Of a stretch of 64,000 nucleotides of DNA, positions 38,396-46,520 are shown piece by piece. Position 1 is the first letter of the stretch; each line of letters opens with the position of its first letter. The DNA is from Amycolatopsis viridis (lineage in GTDB: Bacteria; Actinomycetota; Actinomycetes; Mycobacteriales; Pseudonocardiaceae). The translations under genes were made by a program, and so were the position numbers. Below the pieces are notes generated by a model. That model saw only the letters and a program-made list of their open reading frames with translations. It was not told where the DNA came from and did no database searches. The stretch spans positions 2,914,001 to 2,978,000 of the forward strand of contig NZ_JAANOU010000001.1 in assembly GCF_011758765.1 (NCBI RefSeq), written 5' to 3'.

Positions 38396-39742
38396 GCGGG
38401 CGCGGAGGTACACGGTGTCGTCGCTGATGTCGGCGCGGGAGCGGTCCTTGAGCAGCGCCACGCAGACGATCGTGACCGCGGCCGAGAACACCACGTACGC
38501 CGAGATCGAGTACGGCGTGCCCGTCACGTGCAGCAGCCAGGTGGCCAGCAACGGCGCCGGCCCGCCGGCGAACACCGACGCCAGCTGGTAACCCAGTCCG
38601 GCGCCGCCGTAGCGCAGGTGCGTCGGGAAGCTCTCGCCGATCAGCGCCGCCTGCGGCCCGTACTGCATCGCGTGCGGGATCATCGCCACCACGATCGCGA
38701 TGAAGATGATGACCATGCCGCCGTTCTTGAGGATCGCGAAGTACGGGAACGCCAGCACCCCGGTCAGCACGGCGCCGGTGAGGTAGACCCGTTTGCGCCC
38801 CAACTGGTCGGACAACTGGGAGAACCACAGGATCAGCGCCAGCTCCAGTGCCGCGCCGAGCAGCACGGCGTTGAGCACGAACGTCTTCGAGTAGTGGTGC
38901 TGGGCCACCACGTACACCAGGACGTAGCTGGTGTAGAGGTAGAACGGCATCTGCTCGCTGAACCGCAGCCCGGCCGAGAGCAGGATCTCGCGCCAGTGGT
39001 GCTTGATCGCGTCGCTCACCGGGCTGCGCGAGGTCCGCTGCTGCGCCACGATCTTGGCGAACATCGGGGTCTCCAGGATGCGCAGCCGGATCACCAGGCC
39101 GACGGCGACGAGCACCAGGCTGGCCAGGAACGGGATCCGCCACCCCCACGAGCTGAACGACGCGTCGGAGAGCACCGCGGACAGCAGGGTCATGCCGCCG
39201 GTGCCCAGGACGAGCCCGACGGGCACGCCGATCTGCGCGAAACTGCCCAGCAGGCCGCGTTTGCGCTGGTTGCCCCATTCCATGGCGAGCAGCACCGATC
39301 CGCTCCACTCGCCGCCGATCGCGATGCCCTGGATCAGCCGCAGCGCCACCAGGAGCAGCGGGGCCGCGATGCCGATGGTCGCCGCGCCCGGCAGCACGCC
39401 GACCAGGCCGGAGGCGATCCCCATCATCAGCAGGGTGACGATGAGCGTGGCCTTGCGGCCGATCCGGTCGCCCCAGTGGCCGAAGATCGCTGCGCCGACC
39501 GGGCGGGCGGCGAACCCGACCGCGTAGGTGGCGAACGACTGCATCGCCCCCGCGTAGCTGGAGGAGGCGGGGAAGAACAGGTGCGGGAAGATCAGTGCCG
39601 CTGCCGTGTTGTAGAGGAAGAAGTCGTACCACTCGATGGTGGTGCCGATGGCGCTGGCGACGGCGGCGCGCCGCACCTGCTTGCGCTGCTGCCGGCCCTG
39701 TTCCTGGAGAACGTTGTCCGCTTCGTTTCGCCCGAGAACCAT
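38381..39742 (-). CDS. MFS transporter, metabolite:H+ symporter (MHS) type
   Basis: 453 residues from ATG 39742, with AGGAGG 10 bases upstream. Twelve hydrophobic segments. TM1 begins ASAIGTTIEWYDFFLYNTAAAL, the MHS signature, with motif A as GHWGDRIGRKATLI and the TM5 region RLIQGIAIGGEWSGSV. Homologues import shikimate, citrate, alpha-ketoglutarate or proline/betaine with protons; the exact substrate cannot be told. Its stop overlaps the end of the thioesterase stump by 15 bp on the opposite strand. Confidence 0.93.
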   Translation of the reverse strand: MVLGRNEADNVLQEQGRQQRKQVRRAAVASAIGTTIEWYDFFLYNTAAALIFPHLFFPASSSYAGAMQSFATYAVGFAARPVGAAIFGHWGDRIGRKATLIVTLLMMGIASGLVGVLPGAATIGIAAPLLLVALRLIQGIAIGGEWSGSVLLAMEWGNQRKRGLLGSFAQIGVPVGLVLGTGGMTLLSAVLSDASFSSWGWRIPFLASLVLVAVGLVIRLRILETPMFAKIVAQQRTSRSPVSDAIKHHWREILLSAGLRFSEQMPFYLYTSYVLVYVVAQHHYSKTFVLNAVLLGAALELALILWFSQLSDQLGRKRVYLTGAVLTGVLAFPYFAILKNGGMVIIFIAIVVAMIPHAMQYGPQAALIGESFPTHLRYGGAGLGYQLASVFAGGPAPLLATWLLHVTGTPYSISAYVVFSAAVTIVCVALLKDRSRADISDDTVYLRARSVAR

Positions 39743-39866
39743 GTCCGTCGTGCCTCCTGTGACTGGCCTCACACTTGCTGGAACGATCCCTCACACGGGT
39801 GACGATGTCCAGTTGAGAACCAAGATTCACGGTGCGTGACCGGTACTCCGCGCGCGGCGAGCGGGC

Positions 39867-40625
39867 TCAGTCCACCGGCAGCAGCCGCGGTCGTTTCGCG
39901 GCGAGCGTGTCGCCGGAGGATTCCCCACGCAGGCGGCGGCCGATCCAGGGCAGCACGTGCTCGCGGCCCCACTGCAGGTTCTCCGCGCGCTGCCGCCGCC
40001 GGTCGGCCGGCTCACGCGGCCCGAGCGCGGCGGGGGAGAGCCCGTGCGGCCGGCCGAGTGCCTCCAGCACGGCGATGGCGACCTCGGTGTGGCCGAGGGA
40101 GTTGAGGTGCAGCCGGTCGGCCGACCACAGGCGCCGGTCCCGCAGCTGCCGCATCGCCCACATGTCCACCAAGCGCGCGCCCTGCCGGGCCGCGATCACG
40201 CGCGTGTGCTCGTTGTAGATCGCCGTGCGGCCGCGCAGCTTGCGGAACACCGGGTCTTCGGCGCCGTCGACGCCGGTGAACAGCAGCACCGTCGCCCCGG
40301 TCTTGGCGAGCTGTTCGACGGCGTCCTCCAGGCGGGCGGCCAGCGCATCGATGTCCGCCTTCGGGCGCAGCAGGTCGTTGCCGCCGGCGTAGAGCGAGAC
40401 CAGGTCGGGCTGCAGCGCCAGCGCGGGCCCGAGCTGCTCGGCGATCACCTGGTCGAGCAGCCGTCCCCGGATCGCGAGGTTGGCGTAACGGAACTGGGGG
40501 TCGGCGGCCGCCAGCTGCTCGGCCACGCGATCGGCCCAGCCCCGCACGCCGTTCGGGCGCGTCGCGTCGGGGTCGCCGACGCCTTCCGTGAAGGAGTCGC
40601 CCAGGGCGACGAAACGCTGACTCAT
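39867..40625 (-). CDS. SGNH/GDSL hydrolase family protein
   Basis: 252 residues. The four SGNH blocks are present: FVALGDSFTEG (nucleophile Ser), ANLAIRGRLLDQ (Gly), YAGGNDLLRP (Asn) and SADRLHLNSLGH (Asp-x-x-His). No signal peptide, so probably cytosolic. The basic C-terminal tail (GRRLRGESSGDTLAAKRPR) is extra. The family includes lipases, thioesterases and carbohydrate deacetylases, so substrate is open. A 14-bp palindrome stands just before the start. Confidence 0.9.
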   Translation of the reverse strand: MSQRFVALGDSFTEGVGDPDATRPNGVRGWADRVAEQLAAADPQFRYANLAIRGRLLDQVIAEQLGPALALQPDLVSLYAGGNDLLRPKADIDALAARLEDAVEQLAKTGATVLLFTGVDGAEDPVFRKLRGRTAIYNEHTRVIAARQGARLVDMWAMRQLRDRRLWSADRLHLNSLGHTEVAIAVLEALGRPHGLSPAALGPREPADRRRQRAENLQWGREHVLPWIGRRLRGESSGDTLAAKRPRLLPVD

Positions 40626-40635
40626 GCGCCCACTC

Positions 40636-40649
40636 TAAGCGAGCGCTTA
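40636..40649. promoter_or_regulatory. palindromic operator upstream of the GDSL gene
   Basis: TAAGCGAGCGCTTA is a perfect inverted repeat of 6-bp arms with a 2-base centre, ending 10 bases before the GDSL ATG. TetR- and LacI-type repressors use sites of this shape. No TetR or LacI gene lies beside it, so the regulator is encoded elsewhere. Confidence 0.5.
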
Positions 40650-40777
40650 CTGCGTTCCGGCACCCTGCCCCGGCCCCTCGCATAGTGGTCACCTCCTCCG
40701 TTGTGGACGACCACCAGAGGGAAGTCGCGCGCCGATTCGCGACCTGGCCGGGGTGCGAAAGTGGGCACAGCCGTCGA

Positions 40778-42211
40778 TCAGGGTCGCCCGGCCGGCCTGC
40801 TGCCACGCAGGAACACGGCACTGGTGAGGACGCCGAGGAGCACGAGGGCGGCGTTCACCGCGATCGCGACCTTCAGCCCGCCGAGCATGGCCGCGGCTCC
40901 GGTGCCGGCCATCGCGGCGGTGACGACGGCGCTCATGACGGGCGTGCCCATCGTGATGCCGACCTGCTGGGTCATGGTGGCGAGTCCGGTGGCCAGGCCC
41001 TGTTCGTGGTTGGCGAGCCCCGAGGTGGCGGTGACCATGAAGCCCACGATGACGAGCATGTTGCCGACCCCGCCGGCGAAACCGGCGACCAGCATCAGCC
41101 ACATCCAGGCGGGATCGGCACCGAGGCCGAGCAGGGCCGCGGTGAACACGGCCTGCAGGAGGCCGCCCGCGATCAACGTCCGTTTGCTGCCGATCCTCCC
41201 GATGACCTTCGACGCCGTGCTGCCGCCCAGGACCGTCCCCGCGCCGAGCACGCCGAAGGACAGGCCGGCGGCGAGCGGGGAGAGGCCGAGGACGTTCTGG
41301 AGGTACAGGGTCAGCGGGAAGACCAGGGAGGTCTCGGTGAGGAACGCGATCAGGCCGGCGACATTGCCCCAGGCCACCGAGCGCTTGCCGAGCACACCGA
41401 CGGGCACCAGCGGCGCGGGCACCTTGCGTTCGACCGCGTAGAACACCAGCAGCAGCACCACGCCAACCGCCAGGGACGACACCGCGGCTGCCGAATCCCA
41501 GCCCTGTTCGCCGGCCTGGGTGAGCCCGAAGACGACGGCCAGCAGGCCGAGCGTGACGCTCACGGCGCCGGGCACGTCCAGCCGGGGACGCCCGCCGGGC
41601 CGGGATTCCTTGATGACCGCGGGGGCGACGAGCAGTACGACCAGAGCGACGGGCACGTTGAGGAAGAACGCCCAGCGCCAGGAGAGCAGGTCGGTCAGCA
41701 GGCCGCCGAGGACCGCGCCGGCGGTGAAACCGGTGGACATCAGCGCCCCGTTGAGACCGAGCGCCTTCGCGCGCAGCGGACCCTCCGGGAACGCGGTCGT
41801 CAGCAGCGACAACCCGGCCGGCGTCACGGCCGCGGTCGCCAGCCCCTGGAACACGCGGGCCGCGATGAGCATCTCCGGGGTCCGCGCCAGCCCGCCCACG
41901 AGCGAGGCCGCGCCCAGGACGGCGAGCCCGCCGAGGAACAACCTGCGGCGGCCGAACAGGTCCGCGACCCGCCCGAAGAACAGGGTGAAGCCGGCCGCGC
42001 ACAGCGCGAACGAGGTGGCGATCCACTGCAGGTGCCCCAGCGAAAAGCCCAGGCCCCGGCCGATCACCGGCAGTGCCACGTTCAGGATCGCGAAGTCCAC
42101 GGCCAGCGTGAACTGCGTGGTGAGCAGCAGCACCAGCACCAGCCGGAGCCGAGGGGTGAGCGCGGCCGGTGCCGTGCCGGCGGCGGGCGCCTCCACACCA
42201 GTGACAGACAT
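40778..42211 (-). CDS. MFS transporter, DHA2 (14-TM) drug-exporter type
   Basis: 477 residues with 12-14 hydrophobic segments. Markers are TM1 LTTQFTLAVDFAILNVALPVI (D1 motif), motif A FGRVADLFGRRRLFLGG and motif C LMSTGFTAGAVLGGLL. It likely exports a drug or secondary metabolite. Divergent from an XRE-type regulator, with an elaborate 33-bp palindrome in between. It is more similar in layout to LfrA/EmrB-like actinomycete exporters than to the 33.5-kb DHA2 gene. Confidence 0.92.
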   Translation of the reverse strand: MSVTGVEAPAAGTAPAALTPRLRLVLVLLLTTQFTLAVDFAILNVALPVIGRGLGFSLGHLQWIATSFALCAAGFTLFFGRVADLFGRRRLFLGGLAVLGAASLVGGLARTPEMLIAARVFQGLATAAVTPAGLSLLTTAFPEGPLRAKALGLNGALMSTGFTAGAVLGGLLTDLLSWRWAFFLNVPVALVVLLVAPAVIKESRPGGRPRLDVPGAVSVTLGLLAVVFGLTQAGEQGWDSAAAVSSLAVGVVLLLVFYAVERKVPAPLVPVGVLGKRSVAWGNVAGLIAFLTETSLVFPLTLYLQNVLGLSPLAAGLSFGVLGAGTVLGGSTASKVIGRIGSKRTLIAGGLLQAVFTAALLGLGADPAWMWLMLVAGFAGGVGNMLVIVGFMVTATSGLANHEQGLATGLATMTQQVGITMGTPVMSAVVTAAMAGTGAAAMLGGLKVAIAVNAALVLLGVLTSAVFLRGSRPAGRP

Positions 42212-42323
42212 GACGTCGATTCCCTTCCCGGGTTCCGCACGCGGCGCACTCGCGTCCCGCGTGATCGTGGAAAGGCTCGCGCCGGCGCGGTTTCCCAGCC
42301 AGAACCCCGTGGTGCGCAGCCGG

Positions 42324-42356
42324 CGGGAGGGTAGTCACGGGATGACCACCCTCCCG
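42324..42356. promoter_or_regulatory. 33-bp palindrome between the DHA2 exporter and its XRE regulator
   Basis: CGGGAGGGT (42324-42332) and ACCCTCCCG (42348-42356) are perfect arms. Inside them, after one mismatched pair, GTCA and TGAC pair again around CGGGA. It lies 112 bases from the exporter start and 70 from the regulator start. Such a long dyad suits a dimeric regulator and is the likely operator for both genes. Confidence 0.6.
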
Positions 42357-42425
42357 GCTTCCCGCGGTCCGGGCCCGCGGGCATCATGGGGATGTCAGTC
42401 CACCGACCTGGAGGGATGCCTGCGC

Positions 42426-43340
42426 GTGTTGACCGAGCTGGGCGACTTTCTCAAGTCCCGCCGCGCCGCGCTGCGCCCCGAGGACGTCGGCCTCACCCCG
42501 CACCCGGCCCGCCGCCGGGTTTCCGGGCTGCGCCGCGAGGAGCTGGCGCTGCTCGCCAACGTCAGCATCACCCACTACACGCGCCTGGAGCAGGGGCGCG
42601 CCGCGAGCGTGTCGGACAGCTTGCTGGAGGCCATCGCGCGCGCCCTGCGCCTCACCGAGGACGAGACGGCCCACCTGAAGGACCTGGCCCGCCCGGCTGC
42701 GGCGTCGTCCCGGCCGGCACCGCCCCGCGTGGAACACGCCAGCGCCTCGGCCCGGCAGCTGCTCGCGGCCATGACCGACGTGCCGGCGTTGATCCTGGAC
42801 CGCCGCAACGACGTCCTGGCGTGGAACCGGCTGGGCCACGCCCTGCTCGCCGCGCACCTCGCGCCGGGCTCCCCGGACACGCCCAGCACCCGGCCCAACA
42901 TGACCCGGATGTTGTTCCTGGACGAGCAATACCGGCGGTTGTACGCGAACTGGCACGACCAGGCCGTACTCGCCGTGGCCAGTCTGCGCCTGGTCGCCGG
43001 CCGCCACCCCGACGACCGCGCCCTGGCCGAGCTCGTCGGTCAGCTCAGCATGAACAGCGACGAGTTCGCCTCGCTGTGGGCGCGGCACCCGGTCCGCACC
43101 TGTACGTCCGGGGTGAAGCACCTGCACCACCCGCTGGTCGGCGCGATGGCACTCAGCTTCGAAAACCTCGTCATCCCCGGCGCCGCGGACCAGCACCTGA
43201 TCGCGTACACGGCCGAGCCCGGCTCGCCGTCGGAGGCGGCGCTGCGGCTCCTGGCCAGCGTGACGGCCCCGGTGACCCTGGACGCGCCCGCGGGGCGCCA
43301 CGGCGTCACCGCCCACAGCCTCCCGTCCGGCCCACGGTGA
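42426..43340 (+). CDS. XRE-family regulator with MmyB-like ligand domain
   Basis: 304 residues from GTG 42426, with GGAGGG 10 bases upstream. N-terminal helix-turn-helix (about 1-80): FLKSRRAALRPEDVGLTP, RRVSGLRREELALLANVSITHYTRLEQGR. The C-terminal domain (about 100-270) has PALILDRRNDVLAWNRLGHAL and MLFLDEQYRRLYANWHD, the PAS-like MmyB ligand-binding fold. Such proteins are common in actinomycetes as repressors or activators next to exporters or dehydrogenases. Divergent from the DHA2 exporter. Confidence 0.93.
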   Translation: MLTELGDFLKSRRAALRPEDVGLTPHPARRRVSGLRREELALLANVSITHYTRLEQGRAASVSDSLLEAIARALRLTEDETAHLKDLARPAAASSRPAPPRVEHASASARQLLAAMTDVPALILDRRNDVLAWNRLGHALLAAHLAPGSPDTPSTRPNMTRMLFLDEQYRRLYANWHDQAVLAVASLRLVAGRHPDDRALAELVGQLSMNSDEFASLWARHPVRTCTSGVKHLHHPLVGAMALSFENLVIPGAADQHLIAYTAEPGSPSEAALRLLASVTAPVTLDAPAGRHGVTAHSLPSGPR

Positions 43341-43356
43341 GGCGTGCCGCGGCTGC

Positions 43357-44448
43357 TCAGCGCAGGACAGCCGCGAGCAGGTCCGTGCCCAGTGTCGTCA
43401 TCTCGGGCACGTTGAGGGTGTAGTGGACGTAGCGCCCGCGCCGCCGGGAGGTGAGCAGTCCCGCGCGACGCAGGACGGCGAGGTGGCGGGACACCTCCGG
43501 GGGCGAGAGCTTCCAGGCGTGGGCCAGCTCGCCCGTGGTGTGCGCGCCGCGCGCCAGGGTGCGCAGCAGCCGCAGCCGGACCGGATGGGCGAGTGCTTCC
43601 AGCCGGAGGGTGACTGTGTCCAGCGGCACCGGTTCTGGCGGCTCGGCGACGGGGTACTGCACCACCGGCTGCCAGCCGGCCGCGTGGATCACCACCAGGT
43701 GCGGGCGGCCGAAGGTGGTGGGGATGAAGGTGATCCCGCTGCTGTGCGCGGCGGTCGCGTTGTCCTGCAGCTTGTCCACCACGATGCAGTCGCCGTCCGG
43801 CGCCAGGGTGAGCGCGCCGGAGACCGAGGCGAGTGCCGCCCGGATGCCCTGGCGTTGCAGCAGGTCGTTCTTCTGGCGCAGGTCGGTGGTGAGTTGCCCG
43901 GAGATGCCCGACCAGGCGGCGTCGAAGAACGCCTCGGCACACTGTTCCAGGGTCTGCCGGACGCGCGCCCGCACCGCGGCCGGGTCCGCGAGCAGCCGCT
44001 CAGCGAACGCCTCCTGGAGCGCGCCACGGGCCTGGGCCAGTTCCAGGGCCCGGTCGCGGGCGGTCGCGTCGGCGAGTGGCGACGGCGACCCGAAGCGGAC
44101 CCGGTTGCTGCCGCACGTGGTGGTGAGCGCGGCGGACACGTAGGTCTCGTCGTCGAGGCGGTCCACATCGTCCAGCTCCTCGGCGAGGGTCTGCCGGGGC
44201 CGCGCGGGGACCAGGAAATCGGCTCGTGAGGAACGCCAGAGGAACTCCGCCTCGCGCAGCCGCTCGGCCAGCTCCGGCGGTAGCCCGGCCCAGACGTCCC
44301 CGGCCCAGGGGGCCAGCCGCGGGTGATGTCCGGGTTCGGCCAGGACGTGCAACATCGCGGTCAGCTCGGCCAGCGGCGAGACGGCGAACCGCAGCCGCTC
44401 GGCCGGCAGCCCGGTGATGTCGATGCGCAGCGTCATGGCCGCCATCAT
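43357..44448 (-). CDS. DUF5937 domain regulator with ArsR-type helix-turn-helix
   Basis: 363 residues from ATG 44448; ATG 44436 (MTLRIDITG) is an equally good start. The N-terminal 260 residues are DUF5937-like (RFAVSPLAELTAMLHVLAEPGHHPRL opening). The C-terminus is a winged helix of the ArsR kind: LEALAHPVRLRLLRTLARG, HTTGELAHAWKLSPPEVSRHLAVLRRAGLL, RRRGRYVHYTL. Divergent from an MFS gene 80 bp away and probably its repressor; a perfect palindrome lies between. Confidence 0.9.
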   Translation of the reverse strand: MMAAMTLRIDITGLPAERLRFAVSPLAELTAMLHVLAEPGHHPRLAPWAGDVWAGLPPELAERLREAEFLWRSSRADFLVPARPRQTLAEELDDVDRLDDETYVSAALTTTCGSNRVRFGSPSPLADATARDRALELAQARGALQEAFAERLLADPAAVRARVRQTLEQCAEAFFDAAWSGISGQLTTDLRQKNDLLQRQGIRAALASVSGALTLAPDGDCIVVDKLQDNATAAHSSGITFIPTTFGRPHLVVIHAAGWQPVVQYPVAEPPEPVPLDTVTLRLEALAHPVRLRLLRTLARGAHTTGELAHAWKLSPPEVSRHLAVLRRAGLLTSRRRGRYVHYTLNVPEMTTLGTDLLAAVLR

Positions 44449-44475
44449 CCCTGGTTGGGCGGTGAACGGCGCCGT

Positions 44476-44498
44476 CGGTTGACGAAATCCGTCAACCG
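44476..44498. promoter_or_regulatory. perfect palindrome between DUF5937 regulator and MFS gene
   Basis: CGGTTGACG and CGTCAACCG flank AAATC, giving 9-bp perfect arms. It starts 27 bases upstream of the regulator ATG and ends 30 bases before the MFS GTG. It contains TTGAC, so it may cover the -35 box of one gene. It is the obvious operator of the ArsR-like domain. Confidence 0.72.
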
Positions 44499-44528
44499 GC
44501 TTGCCGCGCCCGGCCGCCCGGCAGAACC

Positions 44529-45806
44529 GTGGGCGTCGTGCCGAACGCCACCAACAGCCGTCCCCGCGCGCTCCTTCGGGCCTCCGGCGGCCCCCGCTAC
44601 GCCGTCGCCCTGGCCGTGGACGCGCTCGGCACCGGCCTGCTGCGGCCCTTTCTGCTGCTCTACGGGGTGACGGTGCTGGGGCTGTCCGCGCCGGTCACCG
44701 GCACCACCATGACCGCAGGCATCGTCGTGGGCCTGGTGTGCATGCCCGCGGTGGGCGCGTGGCTGGACCGGGGCGCTCGCAGCACGGTCGTGGCGGCGTC
44801 GATGCTGGTGCGGGTGCTGGGCGTGGCGCTGCTGCTGGCCACCCCGACGGGGAACGTCTGGATGTTCGCGGCCGCGGCGCTCTTCCTGGGCATCGGCAAC
44901 CAGGCGTGGCCGGCCGCCCACGCGGCCCTGGTGTCCACGATCGCCCACGGCCGGGAACGCGACGCCGCCCTCGCCGGGGGCCGCGCCCTGCGCAACGCCG
45001 GCCTCGGCGCGGGCGGCCTCCTCGCGACCGCGTGCCTGGCCGGCGGCACCACCGCATTGCGGGTGCTGGCAGTCGTCACCGGGCTCGCCTACCTCACCGC
45101 GGCGGCCTTCGCGTGGTCGGTCCACGTGCACGCCCATCCGGCCACTGCCACCAAAACCGCCTCCGGCACCGACCCCGGCACTGCCGAGGCCGGGGACGCC
45201 GAGCCCGCACCCCGGATGGGCGCGCTGCTGGCCGCCAATGTGATTTACGTCTTCTGCCTCAACGTCCCCGAGATCGCGCTCCCGCTGGTCCTGGTGACGC
45301 AGATGCACGCCTCCCCGGTGTGGTCGGCGGCCATCTTCGTGGCCAACACGGTGCTGGTGGTCACCCTGCAGGTTCCGGTCACCGTGCTGCTGTCCCGATT
45401 TTCCCGCCGGTCCGTGCTCGCTCTCGCCGGCGTGGTGCTCACCGCGTCCTACCTCGGTTTCCTCGCGGCCGCCGCCCTGGGCTACGGCTGGCGTGCCCCG
45501 GCCATCGCCGCGGTGTCCGTGGTCTGCACCCTCGGCGAAATCATCTACGCGGGCAGCGCCACCGCGCTCGTCACCGCGATGGCCCCGGCGCGGGTCCTCG
45601 GGCGCGCGCTCTCCCGGTTCCAGTTGTCCACGGGCTTCGGGCTCGCCGTCTCCCCGGCGGTCATCACCGGCCTCGCGTCCCGTGGCCAGTTCGCCCTCTG
45701 GGGCAGCCTCGCCGCCGCGACCCTCCTCTCCGCCTCCGCCGTGCGCCGCACCGGACCCGGCGGGCACCGGCTTTCCTCGCGGCGGCACCGCGCCGTGCGG
45801 CGCTAG
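44529..45806 (+). CDS. MFS transporter
   Basis: 425 residues, twelve hydrophobic segments and a cytosolic loop of about 35 residues between TM6 and TM7 (rich in Thr, Ala, Glu). TM1 LAVDALGTGLLRPFLLLY and motif A PAVGAWLDRGARSTVVAASM resemble MDR-type efflux MFS proteins (MdtH/YajR-like). The GTG start lies 30 bases after the palindrome. The basic tail RRTGPGGHRLSSRRHRAVRR faces the cytosol. Overlaps the convergent CGNR gene by 4 bp. Confidence 0.87.
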   Translation: MGVVPNATNSRPRALLRASGGPRYAVALAVDALGTGLLRPFLLLYGVTVLGLSAPVTGTTMTAGIVVGLVCMPAVGAWLDRGARSTVVAASMLVRVLGVALLLATPTGNVWMFAAAALFLGIGNQAWPAAHAALVSTIAHGRERDAALAGGRALRNAGLGAGGLLATACLAGGTTALRVLAVVTGLAYLTAAAFAWSVHVHAHPATATKTASGTDPGTAEAGDAEPAPRMGALLAANVIYVFCLNVPEIALPLVLVTQMHASPVWSAAIFVANTVLVVTLQVPVTVLLSRFSRRSVLALAGVVLTASYLGFLAAAALGYGWRAPAIAAVSVVCTLGEIIYAGSATALVTAMAPARVLGRALSRFQLSTGFGLAVSPAVITGLASRGQFALWGSLAAATLLSASAVRRTGPGGHRLSSRRHRAVRR

Positions 45807-46315
45807 GAGGCGCGGGCGCGGTGCTCGGCCACGTGCACCCGCGTCGCGCAGCGCGTGGAACAGAACCGGCGGCGGCCGTTGCGCGAGGTGTCCACGAAGA
45901 CGATCTCGCAGCCGTCGCGGGCGCAGGCGCCGAGGCGGTCCGGGTCCTCGCACAGCAGGTGCGCCAGGCCGCCCGCGGTGAAGGCCCGGATGCGGCGGGG
46001 CAGTGGGTCGTCCTCGGCGGCGTAGTGCAGGTGTGCGGGCAGCCCGTCGTGGCGGGAGACGAACGGACGGCAGGCGGTCTCCGCCAGCAGCTCGTTGACC
46101 AGGTCGACCCGCCGGTCCGGGCCGGGTTCGGTGAACACCGGCCGCAGGCGGCGGCCCCACGCCCGTGCCGCGCGGGCGTCGGCGTCGGTGAGGCGGGTCA
46201 GCGACATGCCCGCGGCACGCATCATGCGCAGCAGCCCGGCGGCGTCCGCGTCCGGCATGTTGACCAGGCCCGCCGCCACCTGAGCGGCCGGACCGCCGTA
46301 AGGGTTGAAGTGCAC
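45803..46315 (-). CDS. CGNR zinc-finger/ABATE domain protein, variant CATR
   Basis: 170 residues from GTG 46315, chosen because family members begin MHFNPYGG. The N-terminal ABATE domain (about 1-125) is followed by the zinc finger CARDGCEIVFVDTSRNGRRRFCSTRCATR. The four Cys ligands are kept, but the name-giving CGNR is CATR here. Members are putative stress-linked DNA-binding regulators. On the minus strand TGTAAT lies about 6-11 bases before the GTG and there is no Shine-Dalgarno, so the mRNA may be leaderless. Confidence 0.85.
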   Translation of the reverse strand: MHFNPYGGPAAQVAAGLVNMPDADAAGLLRMMRAAGMSLTRLTDADARAARAWGRRLRPVFTEPGPDRRVDLVNELLAETACRPFVSRHDGLPAHLHYAAEDDPLPRRIRAFTAGGLAHLLCEDPDRLGACARDGCEIVFVDTSRNGRRRFCSTRCATRVHVAEHRARAS

Positions 46316-46340
46316 TGAACCATTACAGCACGCTGAGGGC

Positions 46341-46520
46341 ATGACCGACGAACGCTGCCCTCGCTGCCAGTGGCCGATGACCGAACTCCGCGGTGGCGGA
46401 TCGCGCCACCCGGTGTCCACCGGCCGCGTGGACTACCGCCGCTGCATCTGCGGGGCCTGGCTGCTGATCGTCAACGACACACTCGCCGGTGCCACCCGCA
46501 CCGCTACGATCGAGGCATGA
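46341..46520 (+). CDS. 59-residue zinc-ribbon protein
   Basis: Small gene with GAGGGC just before the ATG at 46341. The protein has CPRCQWPM near its start and RRCICGAWLLI further on: CxxC plus CxC, enough for one zinc ribbon. No other domain. Its TGA overlaps the patatin ATG by 4 bp, so the two are translated together. Its start is 25 bases from the divergent CGNR start, leaving almost no room for two promoters. Function unknown. Confidence 0.75.
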   Translation: MTDERCPRCQWPMTELRGGGSRHPVSTGRVDYRRCICGAWLLIVNDTLAGATRTATIEA

